Below, one piece after another: positions 8,174-16,913 of a DNA stretch of 64,000 nucleotides. The position numbers were made by a program, and so were the translations under genes. The stretch's first letter is position 1. Each line of letters starts with the position of its first letter. Below the pieces are notes generated by a model. It was not told where the DNA came from. It did no database searches and was given only the letters and a program-made list of their open reading frames with translations. The stretch comes from Oligoflexia bacterium (GTDB taxonomy: Bacteria; Bdellovibrionota; Bacteriovoracia; Bacteriovoracales; Bacteriovoracaceae): the NCBI GenBank assembly GCA_015232355.1, contig JADFZW010000004.1, positions 185,596 to 249,595 on the forward strand, in the 5' to 3' direction.

Positions 8174-8824
8174 ATGCATATACCTGATGGTTTTTTATCA
8201 CTCCCTGTAAGTGCAGCTACTATAGCTGGATCAGTAATATACGGCATATGGTCTCATCACTATAAAAAAATTGGAGTCTTTTTAGAGGAGAACAAAGAAA
8301 ATATTCCTCTTATCGCCTGCTCTGCAAGCTTCATCTTTGCAGCTCAAATGTTAAATTTTCCTATAGCAGCAGGAACAAGTGGACACTTTCTAGGTGCCAG
8401 CTTTGCCACCTTTATCTTTGGCCCACAAATAGCTTTTTTTATTTTAAGTTCCGTTCTAATTATTCAATCACTCTTCTTTGCTGATGGCGGTCTTTTAGCA
8501 TTAGGAGCAAATATATTTGTAATGGGGATAGTGGCCCCTCTTTCAGCTAACTTTATTTATAACTTTAGAATTAGATATTTATTAAATGTAACCAAATTAC
8601 CATTTATGCTTATGCTGGCCAGTTGGTTTTCTGTTGTGGCCAGCTCATTTGCTTGCTCAATCCTATTATCACTCTCAGGGACAGTGCCACTAAAAACTGT
8701 TTTAATTCCAATGATCGCTGTTCATTCACTAATCGGTATTGGCGAAGCAATTATTACTCTCTCGGCAACTACTTTTTTGAAAAAAAGTAACATTTTAAGA
8801 GGTGAAATCTATGCGATCAAATAA
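8174..8824 (+). CDS. nikM: Nickel ECF transporter substrate-binding subunit NikM (CbiM family)
   Basis: A 216-aa inner-membrane S component that binds the metal ion. The N-terminus MHIPDGFLS is the conserved start whose second-position His helps bind Ni/Co. The GTSGHFLGASFATFIFGP region holds the conserved metal-site histidine. About six helices. It leads nikN, nikQ, nikO and nikR with overlapping or near-overlapping junctions. Nickel rather than cobalt is inferred from the nikR gene, the PDGLE-type partner and the operator-like dyad upstream. Confidence 0.88.
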   Translation: MHIPDGFLSLPVSAATIAGSVIYGIWSHHYKKIGVFLEENKENIPLIACSASFIFAAQMLNFPIAAGTSGHFLGASFATFIFGPQIAFFILSSVLIIQSLFFADGGLLALGANIFVMGIVAPLSANFIYNFRIRYLLNVTKLPFMLMLASWFSVVASSFACSILLSLSGTVPLKTVLIPMIAVHSLIGIGEAIITLSATTFLKKSNILRGEIYAIK

Positions 8825-9122
8825 AAAAAATATCCTGCTCTTTCTAAGTTTGGCCATTTTGCTAGCAATCTTTATCTCCCCTTTTGCATCATCAAATCCC
8901 GATGGATTAGAGTGGGTCGCAAAAACAAAGGGGTTTTTAGTTAAAGCTGAAGATAATATATTTTGGAAAAATTCTCTTATGCCCGACTATTCTATTCCAC
9001 AATTTACATTTTTAAGTAAGACAATCGCCGGTCTAATAGGAACATTACTTACCTTTATATTTACCATGTTATTGCTTAAACTTAAAATCTCAAAAAAATT
9101 TTACACAAAAAAAAATAATTGA
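8811..9122 (+). CDS. nikN: NikN-like (PDGLE-domain) ECF auxiliary membrane protein
   Basis: About 103 aa, with an N-terminal helix, a periplasmic loop starting NPDGLEWVAKTKGF and a C-terminal helix. The PDGLE motif is typical of the small subunit of nickel/cobalt ECF importers. The start is the ATG at 8811 with AGAGGTG upstream, overlapping nikM by 14 nt; a GTG at 8802 is the alternative. Its stop TGA shares a base with the nikQ ATG, indicating translational coupling. Confidence 0.82.
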   Translation: MRSNKKNILLFLSLAILLAIFISPFASSNPDGLEWVAKTKGFLVKAEDNIFWKNSLMPDYSIPQFTFLSKTIAGLIGTLLTFIFTMLLLKLKISKKFYTKKNN

Positions 9123-9670
9123 TGACAAAACTTATCATAAAAATTATTTCCTTTGCTATACTCATAATCTGCATAGCTACATCTACAAAAGTTACAATCT
9201 CTCTTTTGCTTGCACTCACTATTTCATCTCTTCTCTTTGTGCTCTCTAAAATTTCCTTTAAAATTTTTTTAAAACGTATTTCTCTTTTAATACCCTTTCT
9301 TTTATTTTTATTGTTGTTTACTCCTAATACTTTCTTAGCAATATTTTTAAAATCAACCACCGCAATTCTCACAACTGCAATCATAACCGATAATTTTAAC
9401 ATCACTACTTTAAAATATTTAGGCCAAAAGCTACATTTACCCTCTTACTTTATCGATATTTTAGCTATGACTTTTCGCTATTCATTCACTTTAGTTGATG
9501 AAGTGATTGCACTAAAAAGAAATCTTTACTTAAGAGGATCATTTAAAAAAAAGCACCTCTTCCATTCAGGATTTTTAGGATCATTGGGATCATTGATTGG
9601 TAATTTTTTTATCCGCAGTAACTTTCGCGCTCAAAGACTTTATCGTTCACTAAAGATCAGAGGGTATTAA
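9122..9670 (+). CDS. nikQ: Nickel ECF transporter T component NikQ (CbiQ family)
   Basis: A 182-aa membrane protein coupling the ATPase to the S component. It has four or so helices. The cytoplasmic signature region near the end (FRYSFTLVDEVIALKRNL, then FFIRSNFRAQRLYRSLKIRGY) matches the short CbiQ-type coupling helices with their Ala-Arg-Gly-like motifs. It is shorter than the CbiQ of the second system (278 aa). The ATG at 9122 overlaps the nikN stop by one base. Confidence 0.82.
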   Translation: MTKLIIKIISFAILIICIATSTKVTISLLLALTISSLLFVLSKISFKIFLKRISLLIPFLLFLLLFTPNTFLAIFLKSTTAILTTAIITDNFNITTLKYLGQKLHLPSYFIDILAMTFRYSFTLVDEVIALKRNLYLRGSFKKKHLFHSGFLGSLGSLIGNFFIRSNFRAQRLYRSLKIRGY

Positions 9671-9673
9671 TAA

Positions 9674-10360
9674 ATGCATAATATTATTAAAATTGAAAAT
9701 TTTAATTTCATACGCTCAAATAACAAATTCTTCAATTTAAAAATTAATCATCTTGAAATTAATAAAAATGAGAAGTGGGCATTACTTGGTCATAACGGAA
9801 GTGGCAAGACAACGCTTTTAAATTCTCTCTTTGGATTTGAAAATTATCAGGGCCTAATTAACATCTTTGGAGTTGATCCTCGAAAGCATTTAAAAAAAAT
9901 TCTTCCCTTTACCTCCTATGTGGCCCAAAATCCCGATGATGGACTCTTTTGTTCAACTATCAAAGAAGATATCCTCTTCGCATGCAAAAATTTTAATCTC
10001 TTAAATGAGAAAACTACCGAAACAACAATTATAAATCAGCTTTTACAAAAAATCCCTAAGCTTGAACTTCTCTTAGATAGACCGCCATATGAATTAAGTT
10101 TTGGTGAAAAAAAAATTGCATTACTAGCAACCGCCCTGGCCATAAATCCATCGCTTCTGATTATGGATGAGCCCTTCTCTATGCTAGATCAAAAACAAAA
10201 AAATAATCTCATAGAGATCATTCAAAAATTTGAAGGAACTCTAATTATGGCCACACATGATCCTGTGGCCATAAAAGAAATTTGTACTCATTCTTTAATC
10301 CTATCTAATGGTTTGGTTGCCTACCAAGGCAATCTAGATGAAACAAAACATACAATATGA
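9674..10360 (+). CDS. nikO: Nickel ECF transporter ATP-binding protein NikO
   Basis: A 228-aa ABC ATPase. Walker A is GHNGSGKTT at ~39-47, the Q-loop lies in AQNPDDGLF, the signature is a degenerate LSFGEKK, Walker B is LLIMDEPFSMLD and the switch His is in MATHDP. It begins 3 nt after nikQ. A single ATPase serves the operon, so it would act as a homodimer beneath NikMNQ. Confidence 0.9.
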   Translation: MHNIIKIENFNFIRSNNKFFNLKINHLEINKNEKWALLGHNGSGKTTLLNSLFGFENYQGLINIFGVDPRKHLKKILPFTSYVAQNPDDGLFCSTIKEDILFACKNFNLLNEKTTETTIINQLLQKIPKLELLLDRPPYELSFGEKKIALLATALAINPSLLIMDEPFSMLDQKQKNNLIEIIQKFEGTLIMATHDPVAIKEICTHSLILSNGLVAYQGNLDETKHTI

Positions 10361-10378
10361 AATAATCAGAGGTAATTT

Positions 10379-10780
10379 ATGTCAAAGTTAGTTCGTTTTA
10401 GTGTATGTCTAGATAAAAATTTAGTTGAGGAATTTGACCAGCATATAGAATCAAAAAATTACTCCAATCGCTCTGATGCTTTTCGAGATCTAATGAGAAA
10501 GGCCATCATAGAAAAATCATTAAACAAAGATGTGAAAACTGCTGGAACAATCATAATAAGCTACGATCATCATAAAAGAGAACTCTTAAATAAACTGGTC
10601 AACGTCGAACATGATTACGAAGATGTGATTATCTCCACTCAACATATTCATATAAATCACGACAGCTGCATGGAAATGATTGCACTTAGAGGTAGCTCTA
10701 AACGAATGATTGAACTTTCAAATAAAATAAGAAACATCAAGGGAATAAAAAATACTGAGATTTGTTTTGTTGTAATATAA
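10379..10780 (+). CDS. nikR: Nickel-responsive regulator NikR
   Basis: A 133-aa ribbon-helix-helix repressor with an ACT-like nickel-binding domain. The N-terminal KLVRFSVCLDKNLVEEFDQHI forms the RHH fold with NRSDAFRDLMR as the second helix. The C-terminal part carries the metal-site pattern HIHINHDSCME, with the His-x-His and Cys ligands of NikR. A good GAGGT precedes the ATG. As last gene of nikMNQO-nikR it probably represses the operon through the dyad at 8117-8147. Confidence 0.93.
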   Translation: MSKLVRFSVCLDKNLVEEFDQHIESKNYSNRSDAFRDLMRKAIIEKSLNKDVKTAGTIIISYDHHKRELLNKLVNVEHDYEDVIISTQHIHINHDSCMEMIALRGSSKRMIELSNKIRNIKGIKNTEICFVVI

Positions 10781-10810
10781 TAATCATTTTTTGTTATTTT
10801 TGTAACTCTT

Positions 10811-11701
10811 TTATAACTCTTTTATAATCTTTATAAGCTCACTCATCGAGTGAGGATACTGAGTATCGTTATGTCCCTTATTATTGCTAGAAAAAATTCC
10901 TACTCGCTTTAACTCTGAATATAACTCTATCACCTGAGGTGGAACAAATCCACAACTAGCAAATTTTGAAAATCCTTGAGTAAAAAAATCAAAAATAGCG
11001 GCCGAAGTACAATCAACACAATTTGCAACTACTCTTCCACTATCAATAAGATAGAGATAATCGGCCCAACTATATGCTAAATCTATATCGTGAGTAGAAA
11101 GAATAACACTAATTCCTCTTTGATCTATCAGTTCTTTCAAGAGATCAAACAACTCCTGCTGACTTCTCTTATCAAGTCCTGCTGTTGGTTCATCTAAAAT
11201 TAATACCTCTGGATCCATGGCCAACAATCCTGCAATTCCTGCACGTCTCTTTTGGCCATAACTTAGAGAGTGAACAGCAGAGTCTGCATATTTCTCTAAT
11301 CGAGTAGCAATCAAAGCTCTCTCTACTCTCTCCTCAACAACTTTACGTTCCAACCCTAAATTCATTGGACCAAATGAGATATCCTCTCTTAGAGATCCTA
11401 AAATAAGTTGTGTATCTGGATCTTGAAAGAGCACTCCTACACGAGAACGCAATTTTCGTAAAAATTTTGTTGAATACACAAGTTCTTCACCATCAAAAAA
11501 AATTTTTCCTGATGTCGGTCGATAGAGACCATTAAGAAGTAAAAAGAGTGTTGATTTTCCTGCACCATTTGCACCTAAAACAACACTTCGACTACCTCTT
11601 AAGAACTTAATATTTACATCTTCCAATGCTTTTTTTCCATCAGAGTATGCATAACTAAGGTTAGAAGTTTCAAGAATAGTAGTAATTTTAGTTTTCTCCA
11701 T
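10811..11701 (-). CDS. cbiO: Cobalt ECF transporter ATP-binding protein CbiO
   Basis: A 296-aa ABC ATPase. Walker A is GANGAGKSTL at ~43-52, the Q-loop is FQDPDTQL, the signature LSYGQKRRAGIAG and Walker B VLILDEPTAGLD, followed by STHDID. A C-terminal ~60-residue extension after the nucleotide-binding fold is normal in CbiO. It is the last gene of a minus-strand cbiMNQO operon and is convergent with nikR, 30 bp away. Confidence 0.9.
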   Translation of the reverse strand: MEKTKITTILETSNLSYAYSDGKKALEDVNIKFLRGSRSVVLGANGAGKSTLFLLLNGLYRPTSGKIFFDGEELVYSTKFLRKLRSRVGVLFQDPDTQLILGSLREDISFGPMNLGLERKVVEERVERALIATRLEKYADSAVHSLSYGQKRRAGIAGLLAMDPEVLILDEPTAGLDKRSQQELFDLLKELIDQRGISVILSTHDIDLAYSWADYLYLIDSGRVVANCVDCTSAAIFDFFTQGFSKFASCGFVPPQVIELYSELKRVGIFSSNNKGHNDTQYPHSMSELIKIIKEL

Positions 11702-11710
11702 CTTTAAATT

Positions 11711-12547
11711 TTAAATTTTCCCAATTCCAAAACTAAACATACGTCCAGAACTAAGCACAGAAAATAATATCAAAACACAACCCACCATTAAATTTATAAG
11801 TAAATTAGTTACTGATAATTTGTTATAATTTGCCGTAAGCACTCTTACTTCATTTTCATATCCACGCGAAACCATGGCCATACTAGATTGATGGGCCCTG
11901 GAGATTGAACGAGCAAAGAGTCCGCTTATCAATAAAATAAACGAACGATAAGATGATCTCATATCACAATATCCTAAGCGTGAGCTCTGTGCATTTTTCA
12001 TCTGCATACAGGTATTTAAGAGAATAAAAATAGATCGGTAACAAAAGATTAGGAGTTCTAAAAGTATTGATGGTAATCTCAAATATCTTAGCATCGATAT
12101 AATGTCAGTAATGGGTGTAGTAGCAAGTAAAAAAAATAGTGATGTAGTACATGCTAAAAATCTAGATAATGCGTGAACTGCCGTCACTATCCCTGAGTGA
12201 GAAATGCCAATCGACATCCATAAATAAGGATAAAGTGTATTATTAGTTTTAGGTTCAAATGTTAATGTTACAATAAGTAAAACCACACTCAGTAGAGCAA
12301 ATAAAGTAGGTATAGCTAACATTAACAACCATCTCTTCAATTTAATTTTTGCTATTAACAAAGCTGTCATGGTAACCAGAATTGCCACCATTAGTGGTAC
12401 AAAATAAGAATCAGCTAATAAAGAAAAAGTCATACATTGAAAAACAAATAAAAATTTTTCTGCTGGATGAATGAAACGAAGTTTATTGCTATAAACTAGA
12501 CGATCTTGATTATTTAATTCAATAATACTATTATTTAAAATGGACAT
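11711..12547 (-). CDS. cbiQ: Cobalt ECF transporter T component CbiQ
   Basis: A 278-aa inner-membrane coupling protein. It starts with a soluble stretch containing NKLRFIHPAEKFLF, then five to six helices. The CbiQ coupling region is seen as SSRLGYCDMRSSYRSF and, later, RSISRAHQSSMAMVSRGY, the latter ending in the expected Arg-Gly motif. It lies 9 bp upstream of cbiO and 26 bp after cbiN. Confidence 0.87.
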   Translation of the reverse strand: MSILNNSIIELNNQDRLVYSNKLRFIHPAEKFLFVFQCMTFSLLADSYFVPLMVAILVTMTALLIAKIKLKRWLLMLAIPTLFALLSVVLLIVTLTFEPKTNNTLYPYLWMSIGISHSGIVTAVHALSRFLACTTSLFFLLATTPITDIISMLRYLRLPSILLELLIFCYRSIFILLNTCMQMKNAQSSRLGYCDMRSSYRSFILLISGLFARSISRAHQSSMAMVSRGYENEVRVLTANYNKLSVTNLLINLMVGCVLILFSVLSSGRMFSFGIGKI

Positions 12548-12573
12548 ATCTACAACAACCTTCCAATTATATT

Positions 12574-12891
12574 CTACTCTTCTTTGATTTTTATACTCTT
12601 GCGACCACGTGAGAATCCAAAATAATAACCAATAAATCCAGCACCAATAGCAGCTTGCAAACTAAAGAGTAACGAAGAAATTTCACCGCTTGGTGGTTCG
12701 AATACTGATGTAAACCATGGTTTATAATTTGGAGATAATTCTTTTATTAATGATTTTGCCTTATCATCAGTACCAAGAAAAAGCTCCTCCCCTTCTGACA
12801 AGGTGGTTTTTTTTACTAAAAAAAATGGCAAAACAAGCAATATAAAAACAAAGAGTAGTATAAGTAGATTTTTATTAAGTAAATATCTCAT
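12574..12891 (-). CDS. cbiN: Cobalt ECF transporter auxiliary protein CbiN
   Basis: A 105-aa protein with two membrane helices flanking a periplasmic loop. The pattern TDDKAKSLIKELSPNYKPW followed by PPSGEISSLLFSLQAAIGAG is the CbiN signature. It sits between cbiM and cbiQ, the usual order. CbiN joins CbiM as part of the metal-binding component. Confidence 0.88.
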   Translation of the reverse strand: MRYLLNKNLLILLFVFILLVLPFFLVKKTTLSEGEELFLGTDDKAKSLIKELSPNYKPWFTSVFEPPSGEISSLLFSLQAAIGAGFIGYYFGFSRGRKSIKIKEE

Positions 12892-12908
12892 ATCTGCACT
12901 CCTTCCTT

Positions 12909-13586
12909 CTAACTATTATCACTTAAGTTATTACTTAAATTATAATTCAAATTATTATTTAAATTATATTTTACTAACATATTAAATATCATCACTGTTA
13001 ATAATCCCTCTATTATTGCCAAAGGAATTTGTGTAAATGCAAAGACAGTGGCAAATTTAATAAATGATGTTGTAAAACCACCTGCCGCATCTGGAAATGC
13101 TAATGCTAACTGAACAGAAGTAGTGATGTAGGTTAATATATTTGCAATTGAGGATGCAAAAAAGATTGATACAGATAAAGGAAATTTTATTTTCTTTGTA
13201 AGATAAAAAATTACAGCAGCAGCAAAAGGTCCAACTATGGCCATAGAAAATATATTAGCACCAAGAGTAGTGAGACCACCATGGGCCAAAAGCAATGCTT
13301 GAAATAGTAATACAACAGCACCAATTGGAACCATTGTTAATGGCCCAAAAAGAATTGTACCAAGGCCAATTCCTGTTGGATGAGAAGAGCTTCCGGTAAC
13401 AGATGGTATCTTTAGTGCTGACATAACAAATGTGAACGCTGCTGAAACACCTAAGAGCATTTTTAATTCAGGTTTATTTTTCACTTGTTTTTTTATTGAA
13501 TTCAAACCTAAAGCTACAAAGGGAAAAGTAATAGCACTCCATAAAACTGCATCTCTTACTGGCAAAAATCCTTCCATGATATGCAT
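12909..13586 (-). CDS. cbiM: Cobalt ECF transporter substrate-binding subunit CbiM
   Basis: A 225-aa S component starting MHIMEGFLP, with His at position 2 as a metal ligand. TGSSSHPTGIGLGTILFGP holds the second conserved histidine. About seven helices. The C-terminal ~20 residues are an Asn/Leu repeat encoded by short AT-rich tandem units and are unlikely to be structured. Cobalt is inferred from the CbiN partner and from the neighbouring B12 riboswitch operon; nickel cannot be excluded. Confidence 0.88.
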   Translation of the reverse strand: MHIMEGFLPVRDAVLWSAITFPFVALGLNSIKKQVKNKPELKMLLGVSAAFTFVMSALKIPSVTGSSSHPTGIGLGTILFGPLTMVPIGAVVLLFQALLLAHGGLTTLGANIFSMAIVGPFAAAVIFYLTKKIKFPLSVSIFFASSIANILTYITTSVQLALAFPDAAGGFTTSFIKFATVFAFTQIPLAIIEGLLTVMIFNMLVKYNLNNNLNYNLSNNLSDNS

Positions 13587-13626
13587 AAAACCTCCAACTC
13601 ATTTTGTACTTGAATCAAAATTTTCA

Positions 13627-13644
13627 GTTCAGTTTTTACTGAAC
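13627..13644. promoter_or_regulatory. 18-bp palindrome upstream of cbiMNQO
   Basis: GTTCAGT at 13627-13633, TTTT, then ACTGAAC at 13638-13644 form perfect 7-bp arms. It lies 41-58 bp upstream of the cbiM start and about 30 bp upstream of the -35 element of the divergent riboswitch operon. This suits an operator for a dimeric repressor, or a small RNA hairpin. The half-sites differ from those of the NikR-type dyad at 8117. Confidence 0.5.
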
Positions 13645-13671
13645 AGTTAACATACATTAAAAAAAATGCCC

Positions 13672-13700
13672 TTGACAATCCTATCAACTACATAAATACT
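13672..13700 (+). promoter_or_regulatory. Probable sigma-70-type promoter of the riboswitch operon
   Basis: A perfect TTGACA at 13672-13677 is followed 15-17 bp later by TAAATA/AATACT (13693-13700) as a -10 candidate. It lies just upstream of the start of the cobalamin riboswitch, so transcription would begin near 13706-13710 and include the whole aptamer. Confidence 0.6.
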
Positions 13701-13715
13701 TCTGACCAACTAATG

Positions 13716-13885
13716 ATGGATATGAGGAAGAGGGTTAAATCCCTCACTGCTCCGCAGCCGTATTGGGAACGAAAATCTAATCACTTTTTAAATAATTAAA
13801 AGTGAATAACCACTGGAAAAAAATTCTGGGAAGGTAGATAAGTAGGAGGCCCTAAGTCGGAATACCGATCCATTGTAATCACGAG
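13716..13885 (+). ncRNA. Cobalamin riboswitch
   Basis: The leader of the operon at 13901 shows the ordered conserved blocks of the adenosylcobalamin-type aptamer. These are GGTTAAATCCCTCACTGCTC with CGCAGCCG next to it (13733-13760), then a hairpin at ~13780-13805 with arms TCACTTTT and AAAAGTGA. CCACTGG (13810-13816), TGGGAAGG (13827-13834) and a B12-box-like AAGTAGGAGGCC (13840-13851) follow. No U-tract terminator is seen after it. The AGAGGGG ribosome-binding site follows directly, so control of translation initiation is more likely than attenuation. High cobalamin should switch off the downstream uptake genes. Confidence 0.92.
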
Positions 13886-13900
13886 AGGGGTAACATAATT

Positions 13901-14920
13901 ATGTCTTATCATCAAAAATTCTATCAAAATTATTATAAATACTTCTCTGGATTACTTTTAGCATTCTTCGTGGCCCATTCAGATTTAATCTCCCAATTAG
14001 CAATATGGACAATCGACTCAATATTTTTAATCGCTAAACTCTTTCCAAATAAAATTCCCTCATATGTTGGGAATGCATCCTTTATGGCCCTTAATTATGT
14101 TGGGATTATTTCTATTCCCTTCTTAATTAAAAGCATGAAAAAAAATTTTCAAGATACAATATTTTCCTATTATCGAAAAAAAAAGGAGAGACAAACATTA
14201 GTAGCATTTGCCTCCCTTTTAAGTGGAATAACCACTGCTGTAAGTATAGTTGATATCTTGGCCATGTCTACTGCCGCTACTATAATCACCTTTGGAAATA
14301 ATCAAACAAAAGATATTCCCACTAAAATGTTTTCTATTTTAATTCCTATCGGATCAGTTATGATTGCTACTCTAATCATCTTGGAAATTTATCGTATTCT
14401 AATGAATAAACATATCTTAAAGCGTATGAACCAAATTTTTTGTAATCCCAATTTAGATTTTAATCAACTCAATCAAGCAGCAAATATTATTATAACAACA
14501 TTTGCAGGAAGAGAGGTGAAGGCAGAAATATACTTGATAGATTTAGCAATAAAAATCAGAACACAAATGGATGTTAATACTTGGAGAAAATGCCAGCAAA
14601 CAATCATAAGTTTAAGTTTAAATAACCATCAACAACTTTTAGATTACATCAATGGTCCGGTAAAAAAGGATATCAATATTTGTAGTGCTGACAATTATAG
14701 TAATCTAATTTTAAGGGCCGTTGGATATTTTTGTATGGCCATTGGACGGACTCATCCCAATACTTTACAACAAGCACTAGCATATTGGAGTATGTCCACT
14801 GCTTATGGAATAAAAAATTCATTAATTAAAATTCTTCAATGGCTGCAGCGAAGAAACATGCAGATTATTAGTAATAATATTAATAGTAACATTAATCGTA
14901 ACGAGAATGCTTATGTTTAA
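13901..14920 (+). CDS. Unknown multi-pass membrane protein under cobalamin riboswitch control
   Basis: A 339-aa protein I do not recognise. The first ~175 residues hold four to five hydrophobic helices (about 15-48, 60-78, 100-135, 145-167). The rest is a soluble, mostly helical region with Asn-rich C-terminus. It begins 10 nt after AGAGGGG at the end of a B12 riboswitch and overlaps the BtuB-like gene by 14 nt. It is therefore the first gene of a cobalamin-repressed operon. A role in B12 or corrinoid uptake is an inference from context. It resembles neither BtuC nor CbiM, and no ABC-transporter permease motif is visible. Confidence 0.8.
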   Translation: MSYHQKFYQNYYKYFSGLLLAFFVAHSDLISQLAIWTIDSIFLIAKLFPNKIPSYVGNASFMALNYVGIISIPFLIKSMKKNFQDTIFSYYRKKKERQTLVAFASLLSGITTAVSIVDILAMSTAATIITFGNNQTKDIPTKMFSILIPIGSVMIATLIILEIYRILMNKHILKRMNQIFCNPNLDFNQLNQAANIIITTFAGREVKAEIYLIDLAIKIRTQMDVNTWRKCQQTIISLSLNNHQQLLDYINGPVKKDINICSADNYSNLILRAVGYFCMAIGRTHPNTLQQALAYWSMSTAYGIKNSLIKILQWLQRRNMQIISNNINSNINRNENAYV

Positions 14921-16895
14921 TAAAATTATATTTCTATTCGTAATTTTATTCCTATTTTCATTCCTTCCTTTTTACACTCAAAAGACATTTGCCGAAATCA
15001 CCACTTCTAATAACTACATTAATAATTACGAATTAGAACCAATTATAATTCAAGTTGAAAGATTAAAATCCTCTTCTCAAGATATCTCTGGATCTTTTAC
15101 ATTAATTGACTCTAACAAAATCTCCATGACTTCCCCTCAATCATCTCTTTCATCACTTCTCTCCTCTACTTCCAGTTTGCAAAGTGCCAGCAGTGCTGGT
15201 AACCAAACTTCACTTTTTTTAAGAGGAGTTGATGGTGGACGTATACTTATTCTCTATGATGGAGTGGAGATTGCAGATGTTAGCGGCATAAATCGATCAG
15301 CTTACATCAACAACATTAGAATTGCTGATATTGAACAAGTAGAAATTTTACCAGGAAATCAAAGTACACTCTACGGTTCAGATGCTATTGGTGGAGTAAT
15401 AAATATAATTTCTAAAAAAGAAAAAGCAAAAGATGCCAACAAAAATTTTCCTCACAATCTTGGATTAGGATCAGGATTAGGATTAGGATATGGTAGGAAC
15501 AATAGTTTATGGACAAGAGCAAATGTAAACGGTTCATACTCAAACAGTAGAATTGGCACTACAAACTCCTCTCTTAGTTTTGAGCGTAACTCAAACGAAA
15601 CACAAAAATATGGACACGAAGATTTATCACTCTCAACGAATATCAATTATCAATCACCCAATGAAAAAAACCAGGGAGAATTTAGCGCAAAGTTTTTTAG
15701 TGACCGTAGCGATCTTCCCAAGCATGGTGGAATTGCTGGCGATGATCCTAATTACCAGGGAAAACAAAAAGAGTATTTAGTACAACTGCGACTTAAGACA
15801 AACTTAAATCAACTTTTCCCATATCCATATAGATTCTCACCTTCTCTTACTCTATCACAAAATCAGAGTAAAAGAGAGTATCGTAATCTTCCAGATGCTG
15901 ATGATAAAACAGATTATAGTGGAAATTTTATAGGAAAACTATCCAAGATCAATCAACAAAATACACTTTACTTAAATGATGATCATTTTCTCATATTAGG
16001 ATTCGAATTTAAGAGAGAGGATGCCACTTTCGATGAGATTACAAATAATATCTCCAATAATTTTCAAGATAAAATTGATAACAAACAAGCAACCACCACA
16101 AGTACATATCTATGGAACAAATATCATCCAACAAATAATCTTTTGTGGTTAGATGGAGGATTGCGTGCAGACTACCATCAATTTTTTGGTTCAGCTCTTA
16201 CTTATAAAATCAAAGGACAATATCTTTTATGGAAAAATGAAAACACCCAACTTAATCTACATTCAGCTCATGGAACTGGTTTTAAATCTCCCACACTCTA
16301 TCAATTATTTTCCACCTATGGAAACATGCAACTGCAACCAGAAAAAAGTGACGATTACGAAATAGGTATGGGTGTTGATTTTGCAAATAAAAAACATCAA
16401 AGCAAAATAAATCTATTTCGAAATGATTTAAGACAATTAATAGAATATGAGTATGCTGCAAATAAGTTCATTAATAGAGGAAAAGCACGCATCTGGGGTA
16501 CAGAATTTATTTGGCAATCGCAATTTTCATCTATTACTACAGTAAATCTTAATTATACTTATCTTCGCGCTCTTGATTTAGAATCAGATCAAAAACTACT
16601 CCGTCGGGCCACACACAAAATCACAACTGCAATTAATCTTTTATTAAGTGATGCTCTTATTTATTTAACTGAAATTAATTTTGTAGGAGCACGAGATGAT
16701 GTAGACGCAAATAATTTTAATCGTATCGAACTACCCTCTTACTACACTCTAAATTTCAAACTTAAATATCTTATTAACAAAAATATGAGTACTTCCTTAC
16801 AATTTGATAATTTTTTCGACAAAAGTTATCAAGAGGTAGCGGGCTATGAAACTACTGGTAAATCCATTTTCACTACTTTTAATTGGAGTTTGTAA
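14907..16895 (+). CDS. btuB: TonB-dependent outer-membrane receptor, BtuB-like
   Basis: A 662-aa outer-membrane receptor, probably for cobalamins. It has a signal peptide ending near TFAE, a short N-terminal segment ELEPIIIQVER acting as a probable TonB box, a plug domain (~40-165: LFLRGVDGGRILILYDGVE, ILPGNQSTLYGSDAIGGVINI) and a beta-barrel to the C-terminus (TTFNWSL). Length matches BtuB. Riboswitch control and a TonB-like gene 18 bp downstream support the B12 role. A likely start is ATG 14907 or 14913. No btuCDF is in the window. Confidence 0.9.
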   Translation: MLMFNKIIFLFVILFLFSFLPFYTQKTFAEITTSNNYINNYELEPIIIQVERLKSSSQDISGSFTLIDSNKISMTSPQSSLSSLLSSTSSLQSASSAGNQTSLFLRGVDGGRILILYDGVEIADVSGINRSAYINNIRIADIEQVEILPGNQSTLYGSDAIGGVINIISKKEKAKDANKNFPHNLGLGSGLGLGYGRNNSLWTRANVNGSYSNSRIGTTNSSLSFERNSNETQKYGHEDLSLSTNINYQSPNEKNQGEFSAKFFSDRSDLPKHGGIAGDDPNYQGKQKEYLVQLRLKTNLNQLFPYPYRFSPSLTLSQNQSKREYRNLPDADDKTDYSGNFIGKLSKINQQNTLYLNDDHFLILGFEFKREDATFDEITNNISNNFQDKIDNKQATTTSTYLWNKYHPTNNLLWLDGGLRADYHQFFGSALTYKIKGQYLLWKNENTQLNLHSAHGTGFKSPTLYQLFSTYGNMQLQPEKSDDYEIGMGVDFANKKHQSKINLFRNDLRQLIEYEYAANKFINRGKARIWGTEFIWQSQFSSITTVNLNYTYLRALDLESDQKLLRRATHKITTAINLLLSDALIYLTEINFVGARDDVDANNFNRIELPSYYTLNFKLKYLINKNMSTSLQFDNFFDKSYQEVAGYETTGKSIFTTFNWSL

Positions 16896-16913
16896 TTTAT
16901 TTTATTTATATCT

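Noticed and set aside
10781..10860. Bidirectional terminator between nikR and cbiO
   Set aside because: There are T-rich repeats (CTTTTATAA twice) but no convincing GC stem, so no terminator is called.
12901..12970. Direct AT repeats in the cbiM 3' end as a separate regulatory element
   Set aside because: They encode the Asn/Leu tail in frame and are explained by coding repeat expansion.
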